Part shown: one piece after another, positions 56,724 through 64,000 of the stretch
Position numbering within the stretch: position 1 is the stretch's first letter
Layout of the letters: each line of letters starts with the position of its first letter
Source of the DNA: Agreia sp. COWG
Lineage (GTDB): Bacteria > Actinomycetota > Actinomycetes > Actinomycetales > Microbacteriaceae
Length of the DNA: 64,000 nucleotides
Direction of reading: 5' to 3'
Assembly: GCF_904528075.1 (NCBI RefSeq)
Contig: NZ_LR882035.1
Coordinates: forward strand, 2,914,001 to 2,978,000
Position numbers and translations under genes: made by a program
The notes under the pieces: model-generated
Told to the model about the DNA's origin: nothing
Database searches by the model: none
Seen by the model: only the letters and a program-made list of their open reading frames with translations

Positions 56724-58033
56724 CAACCGAACAACACGTCGAGAGGCGCCGCGCCGTCGGCTCGCTCTCGGCCCTGCTCGCCGCGCACGCCATCTCGCAG
56801 ACGGGCAACGTGATCTCGGCGTTCGCGATTCCGTTCTATGTGCTCAGCCTGGGCGGGTCAGGGGTCGAGGTGGGGATCGCGGCGTTCTTCTCCACGGTGC
56901 CCGTCGTCGTCGGGGGCGCCCTGGGCGGAGTGGTGGTGGACCGGGTCGGGCATCGGCGCGCGGCCATCGTCGCCGATCTGATCAGCGGGGGCACTGTGCT
57001 GGCCATCCCGGTGATCGCCCTCACGGTCGGCCTGCCGTTCTGGGCGCTGCTCGTTCTCGTCTTCGCGGGCGGCCTGCTCGACACCCCCGGCCAGACGGCC
57101 CGGCGCGTGATGCTGCCGCAACTCACCGAGCGGGCCGGCATCCGGCTGGAACGCAGCGTCGGACTGCTCGACGGCTCGGAGCGCCTCTCGAAGATGATCG
57201 GAGCCTCGATCGCGGGCCTGCTCGTCGCGCTGATGGGCCCGATCGCCGCCCTCTTCGTGAACGCTGCGACGTTCGGCGTCTCGGCACTGCTCACCTGGCT
57301 CTTCGTGGCGTCCGGGCCTTCGCCTGCCGCGTCGTCGCTCGGTGATCACATGCCAGGGGAAGCGGATGCGCCGCCGGCCGGCTCGGGCTCCGGCTCCGAC
57401 TACTGGAGCGACCTGGCCGCGGGGCTGCGCTTCGTCACGCGTGACCCGCTGATGCGGCTGATCGTCGGCCTCGTGCTGGTCACCAACCTCATGGATGCCG
57501 CGCGAGGCTCGACCCTGCTGCCCCTGTACGCGAACGACCGGCTGGGCGGCGCGGCGGCCCTCGGCGTGCTCGTCGCCGTGATGGGCGGATGCGCGCTGCT
57601 CGGCAACATCGCCTTCGGGTTCGTGGCGCATCGCGTTCGGCGCCGGGTCACCTTTGCGGCGTGCTTCGCGCTGGCGGGCGGTCCGACGAGCGCCGCCTTC
57701 GCGGTCGGGGCTCCCCTGCCGGTGCTCATCGCGGCGACGGCTTTGGGAGGGCTCGCCGCGGGGGCGCTCAATCCGATCATTGGGACTGTCGAGCTGGAGC
57801 GTGTTCCCGAGCACATGCGCGGGCGGGTGTTCGGGATGGTCAACGCGGGGGCGTGGGCTGGTGTACCGTTCGGGGCGTTGCTCGGAGGGATCGCGGCCGA
57901 CACGATCGGGCTGTCCTGGACGTTCGGGATCATTGCCGTCGTTTATACGGTGGTGACGCTGACGCCGCTCTTGGGCGGGGCTTGGCGTTTGATGGAGCGG
58001 GCGGCGGCGCCGTCCGCCGCGGCATCCGGCTGA
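56720..58033 (+). CDS. Major facilitator superfamily transporter
   Basis: A 437-residue MFS protein of the MFS_3/enterobactin-exporter-like type with about twelve hydrophobic segments. Motif A-like GGVVVDRVGHRRAA lies between helices 2 and 3, and a central loop (GDHMPGEADAPPAGSGSGSD) separates the halves. The GTG start overlaps the arsR stop (GTGA at 56720-56723). Such arsR-MFS pairs are drug- or metabolite-efflux systems. Its first 113 bases are duplicated as a dead copy at 53739-53851. Confidence 0.9.
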   Translation: MTTEQHVERRRAVGSLSALLAAHAISQTGNVISAFAIPFYVLSLGGSGVEVGIAAFFSTVPVVVGGALGGVVVDRVGHRRAAIVADLISGGTVLAIPVIALTVGLPFWALLVLVFAGGLLDTPGQTARRVMLPQLTERAGIRLERSVGLLDGSERLSKMIGASIAGLLVALMGPIAALFVNAATFGVSALLTWLFVASGPSPAASSLGDHMPGEADAPPAGSGSGSDYWSDLAAGLRFVTRDPLMRLIVGLVLVTNLMDAARGSTLLPLYANDRLGGAAALGVLVAVMGGCALLGNIAFGFVAHRVRRRVTFAACFALAGGPTSAAFAVGAPLPVLIAATALGGLAAGALNPIIGTVELERVPEHMRGRVFGMVNAGAWAGVPFGALLGGIAADTIGLSWTFGIIAVVYTVVTLTPLLGGAWRLMERAAAPSAAASG

Positions 58034-58040
58034 TCTCGAT

Positions 58041-59285
58041 TCAGCTGCGGCGTACCGCGCGGGCGATGACGATGCACAGCGGGATGGCGAGCACGGTCAC
58101 GGCGGCAGCGGTCGGGAGCAGTAGCGGCGCACCCCACGAGCCGAGGATGAGGCCGCCGGCCGCTCCTCCGAGCGTGATCGAGATGTTCCACATGGTGACG
58201 AGCGCGGATTGCGCGGCATCCGCGGCGTCGCCGGCGGCCCGGGCGATCGCGATCTGGAACAGCACCGAGTAGGCGCCGAAGGCCAGGCCCCAGACCGCTG
58301 CGGCGATGAGGAGGGCCCAGACCGGCGGGTTGGCCGCGACGACCGCGAGGCCGGCGGTTCCGAGCAGTGCGGCCGACAGGATGGTCGTGCCGAGCCGAAC
58401 ATTCGCGAGCCGCCCGGCGCCGAGCGTGCCCACGACCGAGGCAACACCGAAGACCGCGAGGATCACCCCTAGCGGAAGTGGAGTGCCGCGGAACGCGATC
58501 ACCGGTGCGAGGTAGGTGTACGCGATGTTCTGGCCGATGATGCAGGCGGCGAGGGCGATGAGGATCGTCACCACGGCTGGGATCCTCAGGGCTGCGCTCA
58601 TTCTGACCGACCGTCCGGGCACGACTCCGGGCACGCGCGGAGCTACGACGAGCGCGACGACGCCGAACAGCGCCGTCACCCCCGCGACGATCGCGAACAC
58701 CGCCCGCCAGCCGAGGTGTTCACCCAGAACCGTGCCGGCCGGGACTCCGAGGGCGAAGCCGAGGGTCGCGCCCGACAGCACGATGCCCAGGGTCGAACCG
58801 AACCGTTCGGGCCTCGTGAAGCCGCGCGTGTATCCGGGTAGCATCGCCCAGACCAGGCCAGCCACGAGTCCCGCAACGAACCGGGTCGCGAGGTGGGAGG
58901 CGAGGTCGGGAGCGACGGCGGTTGCGGCGTTTGCGAGCGCCGAGACGGTCAGGGCGAGCAGCACGACAGTGCGGCGGTCGAGTCGTGCGAACGCGCGGCT
59001 GAGCGGAATAGCGGCGACGATGCAGCCGAGCGCGAAGACCGCAACGCTCTGGCCGGCGAGCGACTCCGAGACGCCGAGATCGGCGGCCATCGCCGGGAGG
59101 ACGCCCGCCGGCAGCACCTCGGTGAGGAGGGTGACGAATCCGACGGCGGCGAGGAGCAGGGCAGTGGGGATGGGAGAGCTGGGTCGGGTCGAGGGCGGTG
59201 GGGTGCGCGGAGCCTCGTTCGGGGTTGCGGCCTGTGCGGCGTTCGGCGCGCCGGCCTGGGTTGTGCTGCGTGCATCGGTGGTCAT
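58041..59285 (-). CDS. Major facilitator superfamily transporter (DHA1 type)
   Basis: A 414-residue MFS efflux protein with twelve hydrophobic segments after a 40-residue Pro/Thr-rich soluble start. Motifs include PLSRAFARLDRRTVVLLAL (motif A), RFVAGLVAGLVWAMLPGYTRGF and GIVLSGATLGFALGVPAGT, typical of AraJ/NepI-like exporters. It converges on the other MFS gene, 7 bases apart, and is divergent from a MerR regulator. A perfect 16-bp palindrome sits right behind its -35 TTGACC, implying MerR control. The likely transcription start nearly coincides with the ATG at 59285. Confidence 0.9.
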   Translation of the reverse strand: MTTDARSTTQAGAPNAAQAATPNEAPRTPPPSTRPSSPIPTALLLAAVGFVTLLTEVLPAGVLPAMAADLGVSESLAGQSVAVFALGCIVAAIPLSRAFARLDRRTVVLLALTVSALANAATAVAPDLASHLATRFVAGLVAGLVWAMLPGYTRGFTRPERFGSTLGIVLSGATLGFALGVPAGTVLGEHLGWRAVFAIVAGVTALFGVVALVVAPRVPGVVPGRSVRMSAALRIPAVVTILIALAACIIGQNIAYTYLAPVIAFRGTPLPLGVILAVFGVASVVGTLGAGRLANVRLGTTILSAALLGTAGLAVVAANPPVWALLIAAAVWGLAFGAYSVLFQIAIARAAGDAADAAQSALVTMWNISITLGGAAGGLILGSWGAPLLLPTAAAVTVLAIPLCIVIARAVRRS

Positions 59286-59294
59286 GAATGCGAG

Positions 59295-59325
59295 TCTGGA
59301 TGTCTGCCACTAGTGGCAGGGTCAA
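59295..59325 (-). promoter_or_regulatory. MerR-type promoter of the MFS gene
   Basis: On the minus strand TTGACC (59325-59320) is followed by the perfect palindrome CTGCCACTAGTGGCAG (59319-59304) and, with the 19-bp spacer typical of MerR targets, by TCCAGA (59300-59295) as a weak -10. The gene starts at 59285, so the mRNA is nearly leaderless. Confidence 0.65.
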
Positions 59326-59474
59326 GTGGCGGCCGCTGAGGCTCGGGGCCGGATGCCGCGGGGCACCCCTGCGCTGAGATGCCTCTGCGCTGAGAGACCA
59401 GTGCGCCGGGGGAATATCCGGACGGCCTGGACGGCTAGGGCAAAAGGAGCAGGTCTGACTAAAAGGAGTCTCGT

Positions 59475-59840
59475 ATGCGCATCGGCGAACTGGCGGCGGC
59501 GACCGGGAGCACTCCGAGACTGCTGCGGTACTACGAGGAGCAGGGATTGCTGCGCCCGGAACGCGGCCCGAACGGGTACCGCGAGTACGGAGAACATCTC
59601 GTCGCGAAGGTGCTACGGATTCGCGAGCTGATCGCCGTCGGCATGCCGAGTGCGCTCATCCTGGAGATTTTGCCGTGCTTCGAGAACGACGACACGATCT
59701 ACCAGGTGACGCCGTCGGCGGAGATCTTGGAACGACTCCTTGTGCACCGCGAACGCCTCGATGCGAAGCTCGGGTGCATCCGCTCGAGCAGGGATGCGAT
59801 CGATGTCTACCTCGATCGGGTCGGGGGCATCCGGGTCTGA
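59475..59840 (+). CDS. MerR-family transcriptional regulator of the divergent MFS pump
   Basis: A 121-residue regulator with the MerR winged helix RIGELAAATGSTPRLLRYYEEQGLL, the region VLRIRELIAVGMPSALILEILPCF, and a dimerisation helix (LERLLVHRERLDAKLGCI). It is closely related to the MerR protein at 41420 but lacks that protein's Cys-bearing tail. AAAAGGAG lies 6 bases before the ATG; a second AAAAGGAG is 21 bases further upstream. It is divergent from the MFS gene, whose promoter carries a MerR-type dyad. Effector unknown. Confidence 0.9.
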   Translation: MRIGELAAATGSTPRLLRYYEEQGLLRPERGPNGYREYGEHLVAKVLRIRELIAVGMPSALILEILPCFENDDTIYQVTPSAEILERLLVHRERLDAKLGCIRSSRDAIDVYLDRVGGIRV

Positions 59841-59897
59841 CGAGAGGCCAGCTGTTCTCGAGCGCTACGGGGAGTGAGTCATGGCGTGCACCGGGCG

Positions 59898-59988
59898 GCG
59901 AGCTGACGCTATCTGCTCCTCATCGCCGAACGAAGAGCACCTCGCGTCAGGTCGCGGCGCGCGAAGAGCACTTCGCGTCAGCTCGCGG
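59898..59988. repeat. Direct and inverted repeats after the merR gene
   Basis: GCGAGCTGACGC (59898-59909) is an exact inverted match of GCGTCAGCTCGC (59975-59986). In addition a 27-bp unit starting CGAAGAGCAC at 59931 recurs at 59962 with two changes. With the hairpin at 60124-60183 they occupy the 457-base gene-free gap 59841-60297. Confidence 0.7.
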
Positions 59989-60123
59989 GCGGGGCGGCAT
60001 CCGGCTCGTGGAAATCGCCCCGCAATCGGCGAGTGTCGCGTCGCTTCGCGACCGCTTGATCGATCGGCGTTGCGCCTCACATTCTCGGTGGCCACTAATG
60101 GGGCCTCCACACCTTCGGATACG

Positions 60124-60183
60124 TCGAAGTGCGGAGAGTGGTTGCTTGGATTGCATCGGAAGCAACCAGTGTCCGCACTTCGA
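60124..60183. repeat. 60-bp interrupted hairpin element
   Basis: TCGAAGTGCGGA (60124-60135) pairs exactly with TCCGCACTTCGA (60172-60183); inside, GGTTGCTT (60140-60147) pairs with AAGCAACC (60160-60167), leaving 4-nt symmetric internal loops and a 12-nt terminal loop. Size and symmetry suggest a mobile REP- or MITE-like element or a processed RNA structure. Confidence 0.75.
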
Positions 60184-60231
60184 TGGCGCTTCGGAGGCGG
60201 CGACGCGGCATGGGCAGCCAGGCGCCCCCGA

Positions 60232-60260
60232 TTCGCTTATTGAGAACTCTTCTCGATAAG
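60232..60260 (+). promoter_or_regulatory. Promoter with Fur-type palindrome for the lipoprotein gene
   Basis: TTCGCT (60232-60237) and GATAAG (60255-60260) have a 17-bp spacer filled by GAGAA-CTC-TTCTC (60242-60254). The same arrangement occurs at 63122-63150 before the S53 protease gene, so both promoters probably bind the same regulator. The 15-bp box TGAGAACTCTTCTCG has the 7-1-7 symmetry of Fur/Zur boxes. Confidence 0.6.
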
Positions 60261-60297
60261 GTGAGGAGCCGCATCCCGACGACTTGCAAGGATCACC

Positions 60298-61647
60298 ATG
60301 CCCGCACGCCCCCTCCTCTACCCCGCTCTCGCCGCCACCGCCCTGCTCGCCCTCTCGGGGTGCAGCATGACCACCTCAGCCGCTCCATCGACACCCGCCG
60401 ACCACAGCTGGCTCGTGACCGCCGACGCCACGGCCAAAGAGCTCTACGTCAACAACGCCGTCACGGGCGAGAACACCGACACCCTCGACGGCATCACCCT
60501 GGGAACCCACGCGGGCTCCGTGCAACTCGGCGGCGGGCGGATCGCGTTCATGGACGAGTCGAAACCTCAGCTCGACATCCTCTCCATCGACTCGAGCGGC
60601 AAGGCCACCATCGATCAGCACTACGCGATCCCGAACGACGACGGGCGCTGGAAGCGTGCCGGCTGGCTCTCGACCGACACGAGCCGGCACTACGTCGCCA
60701 TCGGCTCTGACTTCGACGACTCCCCCGACCAGCGCGTCACCGTCGTCGACCTCGAGAAAGACACCGAGCAGACGGCCGACGTCACCACCTCCGAGGTGAC
60801 GCTCGCCACCACGGGCGCGACCGGAACCGAAGAGGTCGAGACCTTTTTGGTCGGCGATCCGCTGCGCCTCGTCGTCACCGCCGGCGGCCACCTCGATGCC
60901 TACTCCGTGTCGGCGATCATGGGCGGCGACACGCATCCGGCCCCCGTCGCCACGACGCCGCTCAACGCCTACCCCCACGGCCCCATCGTGAACGCCGACG
61001 GAACTGTGATCGGCTCCGATCTCGCCACGGGCGTGCAGACCGTCGGCGTCACCGACACCGGATTCGCCGACTCCCAGTTCTCGTCGTACCCGCAGGCGAG
61101 CGTCGAGAGCTACCGGCCGCGCATGGCTCCGGATGGCGCGACCGCCGTGGGCGCGCAGGCCGGGGCCACCGCAAAAGACGCCGGGTGGGACACCATCCCC
61201 GCGTACCTCACGAGCGCGTCCACGACATCCGGCAAGCTGATCTCGGTCAGCCTGGGCAGCGGCTCGTTCACCCGCGTCGCCGTCACACCAGACTTCGCCG
61301 CAGTGGCGCTCACCTCGGGCACCGGCGACTCGCTCGTGCTCGTGAAGAAGGGCGATGACGGCACCTATAACGGAGAGCAGACGACGGTGGCGCTCGACCC
61401 CCTCAAGAACGGACCCGTCGTCGGGCAGCCGGCGGGCAAGGCATCCGTTCGCTTCACCGCAGCCACAGACGACGGCAGCAGCGTCTTCGTGACCCGAGGC
61501 GGCGAAGGGCAGATCACGCAGATCGACGCGTCGACCGCGAACCCCGTGGTCACGCGCACCATTACGGTGCCCTCCGATCTTGCAGACGGCGGATATCTGA
61601 CGACCGTCGACTCCGAGGTGAAGCCCTACGACCTCAGCGGGCGCTGA
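60298..61647 (+). CDS. Secreted beta-propeller-like lipoprotein
   Basis: A 449-residue lipoprotein with signal peptide and lipobox LSGC at 19-22. The rest is a repeated beta-strand pattern with recurrent GG...D and VVD segments (GGGRIAFMDESKPQLDILSID, VAIGSDFDDSPDQRVTVVDLEKD, RLVVTAGGHLDAYSV, AAVALTSGTGDSLVLVK), as in WD40/YVTN-type propellers. Its promoter carries a Fur/Zur-like palindrome shared with the S53 protease gene, so a metal-related role (for example a surface zinc chaperone or scavenger) is possible. No His-rich metal-binding loop is visible, and no partner transporter is nearby. Confidence 0.75.
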   Translation: MPARPLLYPALAATALLALSGCSMTTSAAPSTPADHSWLVTADATAKELYVNNAVTGENTDTLDGITLGTHAGSVQLGGGRIAFMDESKPQLDILSIDSSGKATIDQHYAIPNDDGRWKRAGWLSTDTSRHYVAIGSDFDDSPDQRVTVVDLEKDTEQTADVTTSEVTLATTGATGTEEVETFLVGDPLRLVVTAGGHLDAYSVSAIMGGDTHPAPVATTPLNAYPHGPIVNADGTVIGSDLATGVQTVGVTDTGFADSQFSSYPQASVESYRPRMAPDGATAVGAQAGATAKDAGWDTIPAYLTSASTTSGKLISVSLGSGSFTRVAVTPDFAAVALTSGTGDSLVLVKKGDDGTYNGEQTTVALDPLKNGPVVGQPAGKASVRFTAATDDGSSVFVTRGGEGQITQIDASTANPVVTRTITVPSDLADGGYLTTVDSEVKPYDLSGR

Positions 61648-61668
61648 CCGGGCGTCGCGGCGCTGGCA

Positions 61669-62259
61669 TCAGCGAACGCCTGCGAGGCGGCGAGCGGCCT
61701 CGACGACGAACTCGCGTCGACGGGCTCGCTCCGCCCTGTCGTCGTGCGGGGCTCCCGTAATCATCTCGGCCAGCTGCGGCACCGTCTGCCACCAGGCGGC
61801 CAGCGCGATCATGGCAAAGACGAGATGGGCGGGATCGAGGCCGTCGTCGAGCAGCCCGTTTCGCTGGGCGTCGGCGAAACGCGCCACCTTCTCGCGATAG
61901 TGCGTGGTGCGCCCGACGACGTCGGCAGCCGGCCCACCCTGCAGCCCCTCCCACTGCAGCAGGCGACCCAACTCGGGGTGATCTGCGTGGTAGTCGAAGG
62001 TGGCGCCGGCGAATTCGCCCACGTCATCCAGGCCGGCACCCGAGACGCCGACCGCAGACGCGAGGCGCTCGAGCTCGGTCGCGAGAACGAGCTCCCAGAT
62101 CGCCTTCTTGTCGCCGAAGTAGCTGTAGAGCCGCTCTTTGTTCACTCCGGCCCTCTCGGCGATGGCACCCACGGTCGTGCCGTCGAAGCCCCGAGCCGCG
62201 AACTCCACCAGCGCGGCGTCGCGCAGCCGACGCCGCGTGCCCTCGGTATCCCATGCCAT
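61669..62259 (-). CDS. TetR-family transcriptional repressor
   Basis: A 196-residue regulator. The N-terminal HTH has the TetR pattern RRLRDAALVEFAARGFDGTTVGAIAERAGVNKERLYSYFGDKKAIWELVL (about residues 9-58); the C-terminal part is the helical ligand domain (TetR_C-like; FAGATFDYHADHPELGRLLQWEG). The ATG at 62259 starts directly before the HTH; the longer frame would include the operator region. It is divergent from an SDR gene and two identical-pattern palindromes occupy the 86-base spacer, so it represses itself and the SDR gene. Confidence 0.92.
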   Translation of the reverse strand: MAWDTEGTRRRLRDAALVEFAARGFDGTTVGAIAERAGVNKERLYSYFGDKKAIWELVLATELERLASAVGVSGAGLDDVGEFAGATFDYHADHPELGRLLQWEGLQGGPAADVVGRTTHYREKVARFADAQRNGLLDDGLDPAHLVFAMIALAAWWQTVPQLAEMITGAPHDDRAERARRREFVVEAARRLAGVR

Positions 62260-62271
62260 GCCGCAAGAATA

Positions 62272-62329
62272 CCAACGCTTGCGTTGGAGATGAGACGAAG
62301 GGCGGGTACTATTCCAACCGTAACGTTGG
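62272..62329. promoter_or_regulatory. Two TetR operators in the TetR/SDR divergon
   Basis: CCAACGCTTGCGTTGG (62272-62287) and CCAACCGTAACGTTGG (62314-62329) are 16-bp palindromes with the same outer arms CCAAC/GTTGG, 42 bp apart centre to centre (four helical turns). The first lies 13 bases from the TetR start, the second 17 bases from the SDR start. The repeated pattern is strong evidence for two operators of the adjacent TetR protein. Confidence 0.8.
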
Positions 62330-62345
62330 AGTTGGAGAGGAACCC

Positions 62346-63104
62346 ATGAATCAGATCGACAGTCTTCCCGCAGAAATCCGCCCACCCGAGGCGAACACGG
62401 TGGCGCTGGTCACCGGGGCGAACAGCGGCATCGGCTTCGCCATCGCGCGGCAGTTGCTCGAGCGCGGGGTCAGCGTGTGGATCGGAGCGCGCGATCTCGG
62501 CAAGGGCGAACGCTCTGCGACCGAGCTCGGCCCCGGCGCACACGCCGTGCAACTCGATGTCACCGACGAGGCATCGGTCGCCGCAGCGGTGGGCCAGGTC
62601 GGTGAGCTCGACATCCTGGTGAACAACGCGGGCGTGAATCCCGGCGGCGACGACATCGCGGGCACCAGCCTCGACCAGCTGCGCGCCGCCTACGAGACGA
62701 ATGTCTTCGGCCTCATCTCTGTGACCCAGGCCTTTCTTCCCGCCCTGACCAGATCGGCACACCCGCGCATCGTCAACATCTCGAGTGGCACCGGATCACT
62801 GACCTGGTCGAGCGGCCCCAACCCGCAGTTCGACCGGCGAGTCGCCAAGGGTGGAGGCCTGGCCTACCGCAGCTCGAAGACCGCGGTCAACGCGGTCACG
62901 GTACTCACGGCCGAATCCCTCGGCGACGCGTTCAAGGTCAACGCCCTGGCTCCAGGCCTGCGCCGAACGAACCTCGTCGCCGGCATGAGCGTCGGCGGCG
63001 ATCCCGTCGAGGCCGCCACGGGGGCGGTGCGCCTCGCGCTACTGCCAGACGACGGACCCACCGGAGCCCTCTGGTCGTGGGACGGCACCCGCGCGCCCTG
63101 GTAA
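62346..63104 (+). CDS. Short-chain dehydrogenase/reductase
   Basis: A 252-residue classical SDR: cofactor motif TGANSGIG near 23-30, NNAG at about 94-97, catalytic Ser in VNISSGTGSL, and YRSSK (Tyr-x3-Lys) near 179. The sequence is close to the carbonyl-reductase type that acts on aldehydes and ketones with NADP(H). GGAGAGG precedes the ATG at 62346. It is repressed, by inference, by the divergent TetR protein and so probably handles an electrophilic or antibiotic-like inducer. Confidence 0.92.
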   Translation: MNQIDSLPAEIRPPEANTVALVTGANSGIGFAIARQLLERGVSVWIGARDLGKGERSATELGPGAHAVQLDVTDEASVAAAVGQVGELDILVNNAGVNPGGDDIAGTSLDQLRAAYETNVFGLISVTQAFLPALTRSAHPRIVNISSGTGSLTWSSGPNPQFDRRVAKGGGLAYRSSKTAVNAVTVLTAESLGDAFKVNALAPGLRRTNLVAGMSVGGDPVEAATGAVRLALLPDDGPTGALWSWDGTRAPW

Positions 63105-63121
63105 CCACGGGCATCCGCGGA

Positions 63122-63150
63122 TTGCTTAATGAGAACACTTCTCATATAGA
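63122..63150 (+). promoter_or_regulatory. Promoter with Fur-type palindrome for the S53 protease gene
   Basis: TTGCTT (63122-63127) and TATAGA (63145-63150) are 17 bp apart and enclose ATGAGAACACTTCTCAT (63129-63145), a 17-bp palindrome (ATGAGAA/TTCTCAT around CAC). The core TGAGAAC-A-CTTCTCA has 7-1-7 symmetry. It matches the promoter of the lipoprotein at 60298. Confidence 0.65.
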
Positions 63151-63201
63151 GTTCGAGGCGGCTCCTCTGCCACCTCACACTCTGATCGAGAAAGTACTTC
63201 T

Positions 63202-64000
63202 ATGCGCTCTTTGCGTTCCCCCGGGTCGGTGATGTCTGCATCCACCTTCCTGATCGTCGGGGTCGTGTGCGCGGGCATCCTGACCGCGTGCGCCTCCGCC
63301 CCCTCCGACGATCGACACTCCCTGCCCGACACCGCGCCCGACTGGGCGAAATCCGCGGCGGCGAGCAGCGACACCGCAGCCCCCAACGGCACGACCTCGG
63401 CCGTCGTGCTCTTCACCGAGAACGCCGACGCCGCATCCATCTCGGCCGCCCGCACCTGGCTCATCACGGCCGGGCTCGACCTCGGCAAGCAGCACGACAG
63501 CGTGCACAGCCAGTCGATCAGCGGCTCCTACGACGACTTCGCCCGCGCCTTCTCGACGACCTTCGCGACCACAGACATCCACGGCCGCACGGCCGTCGTG
63601 CCCACCACCGATCTGTCGGTGCCCGCCGACCTGACGGCCATCGAGACCGTCGCCGGCCTCGTCAGCACGGATGCGATGCAGCCCACACTCGTGGACTCGT
63701 CTGCGACATCGGCCAGCGCCACCGAAACCGCGCACGCCACCGCAACCACCGCCGCCGCGCCGGCCACCGCGCCGACCACCGCGCCGACCGCTCCCACCAC
63801 CTCCCCCATCACCAGCGACGACTGCGCCGCCTACTGGGGCCAGACGCTCAGCTCTGAGTGGCCGGCATCGGTCTCGGTCGAGCACCGCTCCAACGCGCTG
63901 TGCGGCTACGGCCCGCAGCAGTTGCGCGCCATCCACCAGCTGCCCGCCGACGCCACGGGCACCGGCGCGACCATCGCGATCGTGGGCGTCTTCGACGACG
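63202..64000 (+). CDS. Secreted S53 (sedolisin/kumamolisin) family serine protease, 3' end outside window
   Basis: The visible 266 residues start with a lipoprotein signal peptide (LIVGVVCAGILTACAS, lipobox LTAC). Residues about 60-165 form the pro-kumamolisin activation domain (AVVLFTENADAASISAARTWL...SISGSYDDFARAFSTTF). A Thr/Ala/Pro-rich linker and a Cys-containing segment (CAAYWGQTLSSEWPASVS) lead into the start of the catalytic domain (LRAIHQLPADATGTGATIAIVGVFDD). The catalytic Ser-Glu-Asp residues lie beyond the window, so activity cannot be judged. Lipid anchoring is unusual for the family. ATG 63202 follows AAAG-rich sequence. The upstream promoter carries a Fur-type palindrome. Confidence 0.82.
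   Translation, partial: MRSLRSPGSVMSASTFLIVGVVCAGILTACASAPSDDRHSLPDTAPDWAKSAAASSDTAAPNGTTSAVVLFTENADAASISAARTWLITAGLDLGKQHDSVHSQSISGSYDDFARAFSTTFATTDIHGRTAVVPTTDLSVPADLTAIETVAGLVSTDAMQPTLVDSSATSASATETAHATATTAAAPATAPTTAPTAPTTSPITSDDCAAYWGQTLSSEWPASVSVEHRSNALCGYGPQQLRAIHQLPADATGTGATIAIVGVFDD

Noticed and set aside
1..64000. CRISPR arrays, tRNA, rRNA, insertion sequences with transposases, and replication origins
   Set aside because: No regularly spaced repeat-spacer arrays, cloverleaf or conserved TTCGAAT arms, rRNA segments or transposase genes were seen; the tandem repeats lack spacers of constant length.

Overview
The window is high-GC, densely coded DNA with many GTG starts, 4-bp ATGA/GTGA gene overlaps, frequent GGATGCCG/CGGCATCC words, a DUF222-type HNH protein, Excalibur-domain and DUF2510 proteins, and lipoprotein solute-binding proteins. 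Together these point to an actinobacterium of the Micrococcales, most likely Microbacteriaceae. This assignment is inferred from style; no rRNA or tRNA gene is visible.

Layout. 0-4.3 kb: end of a CtpE-like cation P-type ATPase, a small membrane protein, a SRPBCC protein and a quinone-oxidoreductase-like MDR enzyme. 4.3-4.65 kb: a repeat-filled spacer. 4.65-13.1 kb: a seven-gene operon (polar amino-acid ABC transporter, L-asparaginase II, a CutC-ROK kinase fusion, NagB) divergent from a ROK repressor. 13.1-23.5 kb: a sugar or sugar-acid catabolic operon (SAF-domain oxidoreductase, ribose-type ABC transporter, epimerase/dehydrogenase, hydroxyacid dehydrogenase, COG3618 lactonase-like hydrolase) divergent from a LacI repressor that is followed by an ABM-fold protein and gluconokinase. 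23.5-29.7 kb: an Fe3+/polyamine/phosphonate-type ABC transporter with a metallo-beta-lactamase hydrolase and a divergent LacI regulator. 29.8-37.3 kb: G5/Excalibur lipoprotein, DUF805 protein, CitMHS transporter with a divergent CitA/CitB-type two-component system, and a membrane-anchored DUF1524 nuclease candidate.

37.4-56 kb is accessory in character: an orphan HsdR-N nuclease, lower-GC membrane proteins, a DUF222 HNH protein, an ABC exporter, a C5 methyltransferase-HNH nuclease pair, a DUF262-HEPN gene pair, a frameshifted GHKL ATPase/STAS-like gene, a decayed duplicate of the arsR-MFS junction, and an unrecognised 438-residue protein. 56-64 kb returns to chromosome-like content: arsR-MFS, a second MFS pump divergent from a MerR regulator, a beta-propeller-like lipoprotein and an S53 protease that share a Fur-type palindrome in their promoters, and a TetR/SDR divergon with two matching operators.

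The best candidates for undescribed biology are the asparaginase/CutC-ROK/NagB operon (possibly for glycated asparagine or a related amino-sugar conjugate), the sugar-acid operon of unknown substrate, and the DUF262-HEPN-GHKL/STAS segment flanked by a duplicated arsR-MFS junction. Several unusual repeats and matching operator pairs are also listed.
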